Assembly: GCA_934573935.1 (NCBI GenBank)
Contig: CAKTMO010000016.1
Location: forward strand, 1 to 41,331
Source: an uncultured Oscillospiraceae bacterium
GTDB lineage: Bacteria; Bacillota; Clostridia; Oscillospirales; Oscillospiraceae
Direction of reading: 5' to 3'
DNA: 41,331 bases
Below the pieces are notes generated by a model. It ran no database searches and was not told the DNA's origin. It was given only the letters and a program-made list of their open reading frames with translations. Position numbers and translations under genes: made by a program. Positions 1 through 8,807 of this stretch are shown here, piece after piece. Position 1 is the first letter of the stretch; each line of letters starts with the position of its first letter.

Positions 1-1022
1 TGGATGGCGTGGCCATTACGGTCTATGCGACTCAGGCTCCTGTGGAGTATGACAGTAATAACAATACTTATGATAAGGATGCAGCATGGGATGGTACATA
101 TCCTACGGAGCGGCCTGATACATTTGTTGTTGACGAGGAAAATCACATCATTTACCTAAATAGTACAGCAGCATTCTTCTATTTGAATACATTCTATTCC
201 GGTTCTGAAAAAGCAAGCGAATTTGCTGACTCTGCATATTGGGGCTATGATATTGTACTGAATACCGACATCAATATGATGAACATTCCGTTCCAGCCTA
301 TTTTGCTGGGTCATACGTGGATGTGCTACAACTTCTATGAGTCGTGCAGGGAAGATGCACGATATGAGACCTGGGGTGATCGCCAAAGAGGCGAGGAAGG
401 TATTACCGCCTATGGCGAGTTCAGCAAGTTTGACGGAAACGGCCATACGATCAGCAACATCAACCTTGTTTCCGATGACGCGAAAGTGGGCCTGTTTGCC
501 GAAGTCAATAATGTCTGCAACTTGAAGCTGGAGAATGTTTCTATTAAGGCAACCAATAAAAATGCAATGGTCGGCGCGCTGGCCGCAAGCCATGCAAATG
601 ACATTATTGATAGAAATGTGGCTGAAGCCTGTATTGAGAATGTGCATGTGAAAAATGTGACCATTCTTGGTGATGGAAAATATGTCGGCGGTCTTATTGG
701 CTATAGCGGCAATAATATCATCAATTGCTCCGTAGAGACAGGCTCTGTTACCGGTAGTAACTCTGTTGGTGCACTTATCGGCTTCGTTGATTCCTTTACG
801 GCAAAAATTGAAGATTGTACAGTGAGTGGTATTAAGCTTACGAATAATGCAGCCGAGGAAACGGTGCGCACTCGTATAGGTTATATTGCAGGACGAACCA
901 ATTTGACGGGAGGCAATACGCTGACGGTCATCCGTTTCACAGAGACTAATATCGCGGTTGGTGATGAACCCGTTACAGAACCTTTCGGTAAAAACGAAGT
1001 AGGCGTTCCTTCTAAGAACTGA
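1..1022 (+). CDS. Surface protein with GLUG-like repeats, 5' end missing
   Basis: The frame is open to the left edge (Asp-Gly precede the first possible GTG at 9), so this is probably the C-terminal part of a larger protein. About 337 residues are visible. The second half has short beta-type repeats of the kind VGGLIGYSGN and VGALIGFVDS, which resemble GLUG repeats of secreted or adhesin-like proteins; an earlier stretch (FDGNGHTISNINL) is the usual opening of such repeats. There is no C-terminal anchor or membrane segment. Base composition is clearly more AT-rich than the dcw genes beside it, which may reflect transfer or a different expression class. Function unknown; surface or secreted location is inferred from the repeat type. 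Confidence 0.6.
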   Translation, partial: DGVAITVYATQAPVEYDSNNNTYDKDAAWDGTYPTERPDTFVVDEENHIIYLNSTAAFFYLNTFYSGSEKASEFADSAYWGYDIVLNTDINMMNIPFQPILLGHTWMCYNFYESCREDARYETWGDRQRGEEGITAYGEFSKFDGNGHTISNINLVSDDAKVGLFAEVNNVCNLKLENVSIKATNKNAMVGALAASHANDIIDRNVAEACIENVHVKNVTILGDGKYVGGLIGYSGNNIINCSVETGSVTGSNSVGALIGFVDSFTAKIEDCTVSGIKLTNNAAEETVRTRIGYIAGRTNLTGGNTLTVIRFTETNIAVGDEPVTEPFGKNEVGVPSKN

Positions 1023-1060
1023 TAACTTCTTGGAACCATAAAGATCCTCTTTCAATTCCA

Positions 1061-1109
1061 TTAGTAAAAGCAGTCCCGCCGGTGACCACGGCGGGACTGC
1101 TTTTACTAA
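1061..1109. terminator. Bidirectional terminator between convergent genes
   Basis: A perfect 20-bp inverted repeat (arms 1061-1080 and 1090-1109, 9-nt loop) with a GC-rich inner part (GCAGTCCCGCC) and AT outer part lies between the plus-strand surface gene and the minus-strand HD gene. The A and T tracts at its base let it work in both directions. It is flanked by direct repeats of TTCAATTCCA at 1051-1060 and 1112-1121. Confidence 0.8.
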
Positions 1110-1163
1110 AATTCAATTCCAATCTGTAAAACTCACAAGAAATATAACATCCCGTATACCACC

Positions 1164-1727
1164 TTACTCCCCTTTGGTCACCTTTTCCTCCGTCTCCCGC
1201 CTTACCTCGGCCCGCAGGGTAGTCAGGTAAGGGGAGAAGGCCACATTGTCGTTGGCGTAGGTCAGGTTCAACTCATACTCCAGCGGCAGCCAGGTGTCCA
1301 GCGGCGATTCGTTGTGGGCGATCACCGCCTCCAGCTTGTCCAGCGCCTTGTAGAGCCTGGCCTCCGGCGTCTTTAGCGCGTCCATTTCGGCGTACAGCGC
1401 CGCCATGTCCGTCCGGTAGGGCTGGGGCAGCTCCGCCACCCACTGGGCCAGCAGGCCGTCCTCCCTGGCCGTATCCGCCGCCGTTTTCTCAAAGGACGGG
1501 ATGTCCCCCGTGAAGCACTCCCCCAGGTCGTGGATCAGGCACATTTTCAGCACCTTATCCATGTCCAGCTCAAGGAACTCGTCCCGCATCAGATAGGCCA
1601 TCAGCGCCACCCGCCAGCTGTGCTCCGCCACACTCTCGTGGCGGCCCTGGGCGGTGTAGCAATGGCGGGTGGTGTCCTTCAGCCGCGCAGCGGTGTGCAG
1701 CACGGTCAGCAGTTCGTTGGGGTTCAT
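1164..1727 (-). CDS. HD-domain phosphohydrolase, YfbR/HD_3 type
   Basis: This is a 187-residue metal-dependent HD phosphohydrolase. Metal ligands are visible as H in EHSW (residues 35-38), the HD pair in LIHDLGE (66-67) and a later D in ALDKLEA (about 130), the order seen in the YfbR-like 5'-deoxynucleotidase/HD_3 family. Substrate cannot be read from sequence; nucleotide monophosphates are the usual guess for this group. I chose the ATG at 1727 because AGGAGG lies six bases upstream; an ATG two codons earlier directly abuts that ribosome site. The gene follows the ftsZ terminator and no clear promoter is visible, so it may depend on readthrough. Confidence 0.85.
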   Translation of the reverse strand: MNPNELLTVLHTAARLKDTTRHCYTAQGRHESVAEHSWRVALMAYLMRDEFLELDMDKVLKMCLIHDLGECFTGDIPSFEKTAADTAREDGLLAQWVAELPQPYRTDMAALYAEMDALKTPEARLYKALDKLEAVIAHNESPLDTWLPLEYELNLTYANDNVAFSPYLTTLRAEVRRETEEKVTKGE

Positions 1728-1749
1728 AGGCATCCTCCTGTCTTGTGAA

Positions 1750-1780
1750 AAAGGCCGTTTACCTCAGGTAAACGGCCTTT
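1750..1780 (-). terminator. Rho-independent terminator after ftsZ
   Basis: Arms 1750-1763 and 1767-1780 form a 14-bp perfect stem (AAAGGCCGTTTACC) with a 3-nt loop, followed on the minus strand by a T run. It sits 10 bases after the ftsZ stop codon and closes the dcw cluster. Confidence 0.9.
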
Positions 1781-1789
1781 GCTTCTGCG

Positions 1790-2887
<1,098 letters not shown>

Positions 2888-2954
2888 GTTTGTTCCCTCC
2901 GGCAGAAATGGTATAAAAACGACAAACCGTCACTTTGCTAATACTACATCTTGT

Positions 2955-2983
2955 ATTATATTGCTTATCTGTCCGCAGGTCAA
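2955..2983 (-). promoter_or_regulatory. SigA-type promoter for ftsZ
   Basis: On the minus strand TTGACC (2978-2983), 17 bases, then TATAAT (2955-2960): 11 of 12 matches to consensus. It lies in the 141-base gap between divIB and ftsZ and points into ftsZ, leaving a leader of about 60 bases. Confidence 0.8.
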
Positions 2984-3028
2984 GTGGTAACGGTCTATTT
3001 TCAAAAAAAGTTCACCGGCTGCGGACAT

Positions 3029-3784
3029 TTAGCCGGGGATGAAGCTGGCTTTGCCCTCCTGCGTCATGTCGATGGCGCCGGTCTCGTTGACCTCCAGCCG
3101 CTCCACCACCGCCAGCAGGTAATCCAGCTTGTAGTCAAAGTCTGCGTCCCAGCGGAAGGTCACGTCAAACCGGTCCAGATACCGCAGCACCACCGAGGCG
3201 TTGTCGCTCAGGTCGATGGACTGTACGTCCGCCAGCATGCCCTTGTTCCGCAGCAGGCCCAGCAGCGTCAGCAGCAGCTGGGCGGAGGCGGTCTCCTCCT
3301 CCGGCACCTGAATGTCCGCCCCCACCTGGGGCTCCAACAGGGACAGGCCCTTGACGCGGGCGTACTGCTTGCCGTCGCCGCTCTTTACGTCCACGATCTT
3401 CCCGTCGCCGGACAGCAGCCACAGCTTGCCCTCCTGGGAGACGGCGGCGGGGGCGGTGCACTCCGTCACCGTCACCACCAGCGTGTCGGGCAGCTGGCGG
3501 CTGATCCGCACCGTCTCCACATAGGGCAGGGCAGCGGTTATTTTTTTGGAGGCGCTGTATTTATTCAGGAAAAACATGTTGTCACCCACCCGAATACCGC
3601 CTGCCTCCACGATCTGCTGGGGGGTATAGCGGCTGTTGCCGGTGACGGTGACGGTCTCCACCTTGAAAAACAGTGCCAGCGCCACGCCGATGGCGCCGCA
3701 AATGGCCACAAAGATCAATATTTTGTACAGGAACGAAAACTGTCCCTGCCGCCGTTTGCGGGTGTATCTGCGTCGTCTGGCCAT
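3029..3784 (-). CDS. divIB: Division septum protein FtsQ/DivIB
   Basis: A 251-residue bitopic membrane protein of the divisome that partners FtsL/DivIC and helps recruit and regulate septal synthesis. The sequence shows a very basic cytoplasmic start (ARRRRYTRKRR), one membrane span at about 18-40, a POTRA-type domain beginning VETVTVTGNSRYTPQQIV (43 onward) and a beta-rich FtsQ domain to the C-terminus. The ATG at 3784 is preceded by AAAGGA; longer frames upstream would run into murA. Its start overlaps the end of murA by no coding sequence (25-base gap), consistent with one transcript. Family assignment is firm; FtsQ versus DivIB is only nomenclature. Confidence 0.92.
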   Translation of the reverse strand: MARRRRYTRKRRQGQFSFLYKILIFVAICGAIGVALALFFKVETVTVTGNSRYTPQQIVEAGGIRVGDNMFFLNKYSASKKITAALPYVETVRISRQLPDTLVVTVTECTAPAAVSQEGKLWLLSGDGKIVDVKSGDGKQYARVKGLSLLEPQVGADIQVPEEETASAQLLLTLLGLLRNKGMLADVQSIDLSDNASVVLRYLDRFDVTFRWDADFDYKLDYLLAVVERLEVNETGAIDMTQEGKASFIPG

Positions 3785-3809
3785 AGTGTCGTCCTTTCTG
3801 TATATCCGG

Positions 3810-5063
3810 TTACACCTCCGCGGTGATATCGGCGCCCAGCGCCCGCAGGTCGCCGGCAATGTCCTGATAGCCCCGCTGGATGTGGTAAATGTCGTGTATC
3901 AATGTTTCCTCCGGCGTTTGCAGCGCCGCGATCACCAGCGCCGCGCCGCCCCGCAGGTCGGTGCAGCGCACGGCCGCGCCGTGAAGGGCGGCCACGCCGT
4001 AGACCAGGGCCACCCGTCCCTCCAGACGGATATCCGCCCCCATCCGCTGCAGCTCCGGCACGTGGCGGTAGCGGCTGTCGAACATGTTCTCCACGAACAT
4101 GGTGGCCCCCTGGCTGCGCAGCAGCGCCGCCATCAGAGGAGCCTGGGCGTCCGTGGGGAAGCCCGGGTAGGGGGAGGTGCGCACCGGCGGGATGCCCCGC
4201 AGCTCGCCATCGCCGGAGAGGGTGATGGCGTCCTCATCGCACTGCAGGCGGCAGCCCGCCTGCCCCAGCGCCGTGGTGACGGTGGCCAGATGGCGGTAAT
4301 CCACCCCCTGCAGCGTCACCTGTCCGCCGGCGGCCGCCGCCGCGCACAGGTATGTAGCCGCGGCGATCCGGTCGCCGATGCAGCGGTGGGTGCAGCCGTG
4401 CAGTGTGCCGCCGCCGCGAACGGTGATGGTGGAGGTGCCCGCCCCGTGGACGTCCGCCCCCATTTTTTGCAAAAAGTGCTGCAAGTCCACGATCTCCGGC
4501 TCACGGGCCGCGTTGGAGATCACGGTGAAGCCCTGTGCGCCGCAGGCGGCCAGCATGGCGTTTTCCGTGGCGCCCACGCTGGGCAGGGTCAGCAGGATGT
4601 CCGCGCCGTGCAGCGCCTCAGCGCGGCACAGCAGGCTGCCGCCGATCTCGTGGATCTCCGCCCCCAGGGCGCGCAGGGCGGTCAGATGCAGGTCAATGGG
4701 CCGGGGGCCCAGCTCGCACCCGCCGGGGTACGACAGCTCCGCCTGCCCGCAGCGGCTGAGAATGGCCCCCAGAAAGATGACGGACGAGCGCATCCGCCGC
4801 ATCAGCGCCTCCGGAATGTCCCAGCGGGTGACGCGGGCGGCGTCGATCAGCAGGTCGTCTGCCGCCCATTCCGCCTGACAGCCCAGGTGCCGCAGGATCT
4901 CCGCCGCTGTCTCCACATCGCTCAGGCGGGGGCAGTCCACGATGCGGCACTGTCCGCCGGACAGCAGCGCGGCGGCCAGCACAGGCAGCACGCTGTTTTT
5001 GGCGCACTGCACCGTGATACGGCCGTTCAGCGCACGGCCCCCCTGTATCCTCAGATAAGACAT
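3810..5063 (-). CDS. murA: UDP-GlcNAc 1-carboxyvinyltransferase MurA
   Basis: Transfers enolpyruvate from PEP to UDP-GlcNAc, the first committed step of peptidoglycan synthesis, in the cytoplasm. The 417 residues show K22-N23 (CAKNSVLP), the catalytic Cys loop PGGCELGPRPIDLH with C116, and D305 in FPTDAQAPLMA, all at the positions expected from E. coli MurA. C116 implies fosfomycin sensitivity at the target level, as Asp variants are the resistant form. The ATG at 5063 has GGCGGAG six bases upstream; a TTG six codons earlier lacks a ribosome site. The usual Asn-Ala after the Lys is Asn-Ser. It sits between murG and divIB, as in many Clostridia. Confidence 0.96.
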   Translation of the reverse strand: MSYLRIQGGRALNGRITVQCAKNSVLPVLAAALLSGGQCRIVDCPRLSDVETAAEILRHLGCQAEWAADDLLIDAARVTRWDIPEALMRRMRSSVIFLGAILSRCGQAELSYPGGCELGPRPIDLHLTALRALGAEIHEIGGSLLCRAEALHGADILLTLPSVGATENAMLAACGAQGFTVISNAAREPEIVDLQHFLQKMGADVHGAGTSTITVRGGGTLHGCTHRCIGDRIAAATYLCAAAAAGGQVTLQGVDYRHLATVTTALGQAGCRLQCDEDAITLSGDGELRGIPPVRTSPYPGFPTDAQAPLMAALLRSQGATMFVENMFDSRYRHVPELQRMGADIRLEGRVALVYGVAALHGAAVRCTDLRGGAALVIAALQTPEETLIHDIYHIQRGYQDIAGDLRALGADITAEV

Positions 5064-5119
5064 ATCGCTCCGCCTTTCCAATGGTTTTACCCATCCTATG
5101 CAAGACGCAGCTTGCCCCG

Positions 5120-6232
5120 TTACAGCAGGGCCAGTAAGGTGTGGTAAATGCGCTCCGTGGCGTCGGGGATCCCCAGCGACGCCATGGCTTTAGCCATGGC
5201 GCGGTGCTTTTCGGGGTTTTGCAGAATGTCTCTGGCGCTTTCATACAGCGCGTCGCCGGTGGCCTGCTCCTCTGTCAGCACCACCGCGCCGCCGTGGCTT
5301 TCCAGCATGCGGGCGTTTTTCTCCTGATGATTGGCCACCACATAGGGCGACGGCACCAGAATGGTGGGCATCCCCAGGGCCGTCAGCTCGCTGAGGGTGC
5401 TGGCACCGGCGCGGCTGATGACCAGATCGGCGGCGGCCATCACCACCGCCATGTCGTAGATGTACTGCCGCACGTCCAGCAGGGGGCTGGCAAGGCCGAG
5501 GCGCGTCAGCTCCTCCGACACATGGGGCCAGTCGCTTTTTCCCGCGGCGTGGATGTGGTGGAAGGGATAGCCCTCCGCCTGCTCCCGCCGGAAGAAGTCC
5601 AGCATCCGCTCATTCATGGTGGAGGCCCCCAGACTGCCCCAGAAGGATACCACCAGGGGTTTATCGTCGGCAAAGCCCAGCTTTTCCCGTGCCTGCTGCT
5701 TCGTCAGGGTGAAGAAATCCCCCCGCACCGGCGTGCCGGTGACCACCACCTTGTCGGGGTGCTTATAGTGGCGGCGGCAGTCCTCAAACCCCACCATCAC
5801 GCAGTTGACGCAGCCCTCCAGCAGCTTGGTAGTCAGGCCGGGGATCATGTTGGACTCGTGTACGGCGGTGGGAATGTGCCGCCGCGCGGCGGCCTTTACC
5901 GCCGGAAAGCTGGCGTAGCCGCCGGTGCCCACCACCAGATCGGGCTGGAACCGGCGTACGATGGCGTCCGCCTCGCGGCGGGAGGAGACCAGGGTTTTCG
6001 CGGTCTTGAAGTTGTGCCGCAGTCCGGCGGGGGAGAGGGAGCGGTGAAAATTGCTGACCTCCACGGCGGCGAAGTCATAACCCGCTTTTTCGATCAGCCC
6101 CCGCTCCATGCCGTTTGGGGTGCCCACAAAGAGGATGCGGACGTCGGGGTCCTTTTCCCTCAGATAGCCCGCCAGCGCCAGCGCCGGATTCACATGTCCG
6201 GCGGTGCCGCCGCAGGTAAAGATCACATTCAT
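5120..6232 (-). CDS. murG: Lipid II synthase MurG
   Basis: Peripheral membrane GT28 glycosyltransferase that adds GlcNAc to lipid I to make lipid II on the inner membrane face. The 370 residues open with the glycine loop GGTAGHVNPA (8-17), have a second nucleotide-side loop in the C-terminal domain (SRAGASTLSELTALGMPTI) and the VVANHQEKNA motif. Length is normal. The ATG at 6232 has AAAGGAG eight bases upstream. A hairpin repeat (6284-6315) lies in the gap between ftsW and this gene and would be part of the message. Confidence 0.97.
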   Translation of the reverse strand: MNVIFTCGGTAGHVNPALALAGYLREKDPDVRILFVGTPNGMERGLIEKAGYDFAAVEVSNFHRSLSPAGLRHNFKTAKTLVSSRREADAIVRRFQPDLVVGTGGYASFPAVKAAARRHIPTAVHESNMIPGLTTKLLEGCVNCVMVGFEDCRRHYKHPDKVVVTGTPVRGDFFTLTKQQAREKLGFADDKPLVVSFWGSLGASTMNERMLDFFRREQAEGYPFHHIHAAGKSDWPHVSEELTRLGLASPLLDVRQYIYDMAVVMAAADLVISRAGASTLSELTALGMPTILVPSPYVVANHQEKNARMLESHGGAVVLTEEQATGDALYESARDILQNPEKHRAMAKAMASLGIPDATERIYHTLLALL

Positions 6233-6283
6233 AATAAACAGCTCCTTTTGGGGAGGAAATCTGAGATGGTGCGGTGCGTTATC

Positions 6284-6315
6284 GCACGGCGGGGTGAGGG
6301 CACCCCGCCCTACGG
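6284..6315. repeat. GC-rich hairpin repeat, copy A
   Basis: A compact inverted repeat with arms GGCGGGG and CCCCGCC, located between ftsW and murG. Its reverse complement matches 19949-19981 at about 29 of 32 bases, with core CGTAGGGCGGGGTGCCCTC. It carries no frame and looks like a dispersed intergenic palindromic element. Confidence 0.7.
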
Positions 6316-6325
6316 AATTTTATCA

Positions 6326-7534
6326 CTACCCGTTCCGCGGTGCGGGGATCTGCCGCGATACGCTCAGGACAATGCCCATTTCTGCCAGCTGCAGGGCCAG
6401 TGCCGTGCCGCCGTAGCTGAAAAAGGGCAGAGAGATGCCGGTGGCGGGGACAAGGCCCGACACCACGGCGATGTTGAGGAACACCTGCAGGCCCAGCTGG
6501 GTCATGATGCCCACCACCAGCAGCGTGCCGAACCGGTCGCGGGCGTGCAGGGCGATCCAGAAGCCCCGCAGCAGCAGCATGGCGAAGATCAGCATGATGA
6601 CGCAGGCACCCACCAGGCCCAGCTCCTCGCACACCACGGCGAAGATGAAGTCATTGTGTTCCTCCGGCAGATACAGGAATTTCTGCACGCCCTTGCCGAA
6701 GCCCTTGCCCAGCAGTCCGCCGGAGCCGATGGCGATCAGGCTCTGTACCATCTGATAGCCGTCGTCGCTGGTGTCCAGCCAGGGATCGTGCCACATGGTG
6801 ATGCGGCTGGCGCCGTAGGAGATGATACCGGCCTCCACCGCCTTGACGAACAGCACCGCCACGGCGGCCACGCCGCCCACGCCCGCGCCGATGAGCCAGC
6901 CCTGCATGCCGCCCACCGCCATCATAATGGCACCGGTGCCCACGATCAGGATGGTGCCCGACAGGTGGGGCTCCAGCAGCATCAGAATGGAGAGCACGCC
7001 CAGGATCACGGCGTAGGGGACGATGCCCTCCCGCCATTGCAGCATTTTCTCCCGCTTTTTGGAGATGCTGTCGGCAAAGTAGACGATGACCGCCAGCTTG
7101 GCGATCTCCGACGGCTGGAAGGTGAAGACCTGATCGATGCCCAGCCAGCGGCGGGCGTTGTTGTGGCTGATACCGATGCCGGGGATCAGCACCAGCATCA
7201 GCAGAAAGACGGAGAAGATCAGCAGCAGCCGCGCCGCGCCGCGCCAACGCTGATAGTTGAACTTGGCGGCGAACACCAGACCCACCATGCCGATGGCGGC
7301 AAAAATGGCCTGCCGCTTGAAGTAATAGGCGGGATCGCCCTTTTCATAATAAGCCGAGGGGAAGCTGGCGGAGAACAGCATCACAAGACCGATCACCGTC
7401 AGCAAAAGAGTCAGCAGCAGAAAGGGAACGTCGATCCGTCCGCTCTTGGCGGCCAGAAGATGCTTGCGCTCCACCGCCTTGCGGCGCATTTCTTCCGCGT
7501 GCTTCACAGGGGGCTGTGGAGAGTGTTGAGACAT
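6326..7534 (-). CDS. ftsW: Septal peptidoglycan polymerase FtsW (SEDS)
   Basis: A 402-residue SEDS glycosyltransferase that polymerises lipid II at the septum with a class B PBP, here presumably the PBP encoded upstream. About ten hydrophobic spans follow a 35-residue basic cytoplasmic tail. Family motifs are FQPSEIAKLA (139-148), PEEHNDFIFAVVCEELG with the conserved D295, and the late loop TGISLPFFSYGGTA. RodA is the main alternative, but position in the dcw cluster favours FtsW. The ATG at 7534 has AAAGGAGG eight bases upstream. The usual murD neighbour between mraY and ftsW is absent; its place holds a 93-bp repeat. Confidence 0.93.
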   Translation of the reverse strand: MSQHSPQPPVKHAEEMRRKAVERKHLLAAKSGRIDVPFLLLTLLLTVIGLVMLFSASFPSAYYEKGDPAYYFKRQAIFAAIGMVGLVFAAKFNYQRWRGAARLLLIFSVFLLMLVLIPGIGISHNNARRWLGIDQVFTFQPSEIAKLAVIVYFADSISKKREKMLQWREGIVPYAVILGVLSILMLLEPHLSGTILIVGTGAIMMAVGGMQGWLIGAGVGGVAAVAVLFVKAVEAGIISYGASRITMWHDPWLDTSDDGYQMVQSLIAIGSGGLLGKGFGKGVQKFLYLPEEHNDFIFAVVCEELGLVGACVIMLIFAMLLLRGFWIALHARDRFGTLLVVGIMTQLGLQVFLNIAVVSGLVPATGISLPFFSYGGTALALQLAEMGIVLSVSRQIPAPRNG

Positions 7535-7580
7535 ATGGCGTTCCTCCTTTCTGTGATATAGGACAGGGTACGTTGGTCCA

Positions 7581-7673
7581 TTTCGTAGGGGCCGGCGTCC
7601 TCGACGGCCCGCCGGTTCAGCGGGGTTCTGTCATAAAGGAACGGGGCGTCGAGGACGCCGCCCCTACGAGAAA
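7581..7673. repeat. 93-bp MITE-like inverted-repeat element
   Basis: Terminal inverted repeats of about 24 bp: 7581-7606 (TTTCGTAGGGGCCGGCGTCC and onward) and 7647-7673 pair with only single-base gaps. The interior holds a smaller GTTC/GAAC hairpin. No reading frame is present. The outer sequence CCATTTCGTAGGG also opens the repeat at 19943, tying this element to the shorter copies at 6284 and 19949. It lies within the dcw transcript between mraY and ftsW, so it would fold as RNA. Confidence 0.7.
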
Positions 7674-7733
7674 TTATCGCGCGTAGTCGGCTGCGATCCC
7701 TTTGACAATGAGATCGTCGGAGCTCATGCCGGT

Positions 7734-8759
7734 TTACATGGCCAGAAACCGTCCCTGCACCGCCACCACGGCCAGCAGACAGAACAGCAGGCTGACGGTG
7801 GAGAACACCGCCACCACCTTCTTTTCGCTCCAGCCGCACATCTCAAAGTGATGATGCAGCGGAGCCATTTTGAAAATACGCTTGCCGTGGGTCAGCTTGA
7901 AGTAGCCTACCTGGATGATGTCCGACAGCGTCTCGCAGATGTAGACGATGCCCACTAAGATCAGCACCAGCGGCATGTCGTAGGCAAAGGCCAGCGCCGC
8001 CACGGCGCCGCCCAGAAACAGCGAGCCCGTGTCGCCCATGAATACCTTGGCAGGGTAGTGGTTATACAGCAGAAAGCCCAGCAGTCCGCCGAACAGCGCC
8101 GCGCTGAACAGGCTCAGCTGCCCGTAATACATCGGCAGCGCCGCCGCGATGAGATACTGGGGCATATAGCCGCAACCCTCCCAGGTGAAGAAGGCCGCCA
8201 CCGGCAGCGTCACGCTGCTGGACAGCCCGTCGATACCGTCGGTGATGTTCACAGCGTTGACGGTGCCCACGATGACAAAGGCGGCAAACACCAGATACAC
8301 ACCCCAGCTTAACACAATGTGGGTGTTGAAAAAAGGTACATACAGGTTGGGGCTCAGCATGCCCTCATAGCGCATCAGACACAGAAAGGCCACTGCCGCC
8401 GCCAGCTGCAGAATGAACTTCTGGGGGGCCGTCAGGCCGGTGTTGCGGTGGTTTTTCACCTTCTGATAGTCGTCGATGTACCCGATGCCGCCGAAGACCA
8501 GGGCAAACAGATACACATACAGGTGCTGGAAGCTGCCCTCCAGCATGCCCCGCCAGCCGCAGATGACGATGGCCACGCCGATGCCGATGATGAACATCAA
8601 TCCGCCCATGGTGGGGGTGCCCTGCTTGGTCATGTGCCACTTGGGGCCGATCTCCTTGATGCTCTGGCCCGCCTTCAGGCGAACCAGCGCGGGAATGAGA
8701 AACTTACCCACCACGGCGGTGACGATAAAGCTGACGATGGCAGCCAGAATAATTTCCAT
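7734..8759 (-). CDS. mraY: Phospho-MurNAc-pentapeptide translocase MraY
   Basis: Integral membrane enzyme that moves phospho-MurNAc-pentapeptide to undecaprenyl phosphate, forming lipid I. The 341 residues show about ten membrane spans, the DDYQK motif (D96, D97), NAVNITDGIDGL (168-179), MGDTGS (241-246) and the HHHFE loop (302-306), all hallmarks of MraY rather than the related TagO/WecA. The start at 8759 has only a weak purine-rich ribosome site (AAAGAGAG). The gap to murE is 48 bases, so no murF is present between them, unlike many dcw clusters. Confidence 0.97.
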   Translation of the reverse strand: MEIILAAIVSFIVTAVVGKFLIPALVRLKAGQSIKEIGPKWHMTKQGTPTMGGLMFIIGIGVAIVICGWRGMLEGSFQHLYVYLFALVFGGIGYIDDYQKVKNHRNTGLTAPQKFILQLAAAVAFLCLMRYEGMLSPNLYVPFFNTHIVLSWGVYLVFAAFVIVGTVNAVNITDGIDGLSSSVTLPVAAFFTWEGCGYMPQYLIAAALPMYYGQLSLFSAALFGGLLGFLLYNHYPAKVFMGDTGSLFLGGAVAALAFAYDMPLVLILVGIVYICETLSDIIQVGYFKLTHGKRIFKMAPLHHHFEMCGWSEKKVVAVFSTVSLLFCLLAVVAVQGRFLAM

Positions 8760-8807
8760 GTGAACGACTCTCTTTCTTTGGCCCCGTAGGGGGGCGTTTT
8801 CTGTGGT

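Noticed and set aside
5141..7561. An 806-codon open frame on the plus strand, opposite murG and ftsW
   Set aside because: It is Gly, His, Gln and Ala-rich without motifs and lies opposite two genes with clear family signatures. Such antisense frames are expected at this GC content; the same applies to those at 12408-14699, 21459-23378 and 27112-29241.
7674..7727. A 17-codon frame upstream of the 93-bp repeat
   Set aside because: It has no ribosome site and is too short to support as a gene. It is mentioned only as a possible remnant cut by the repeat.
8770..8800. A GGCCCCGTAGGGGGGC hairpin between murE and mraY
   Set aside because: It shares only the CGTAGGGG core with the repeat family, over too few bases to count as another copy.
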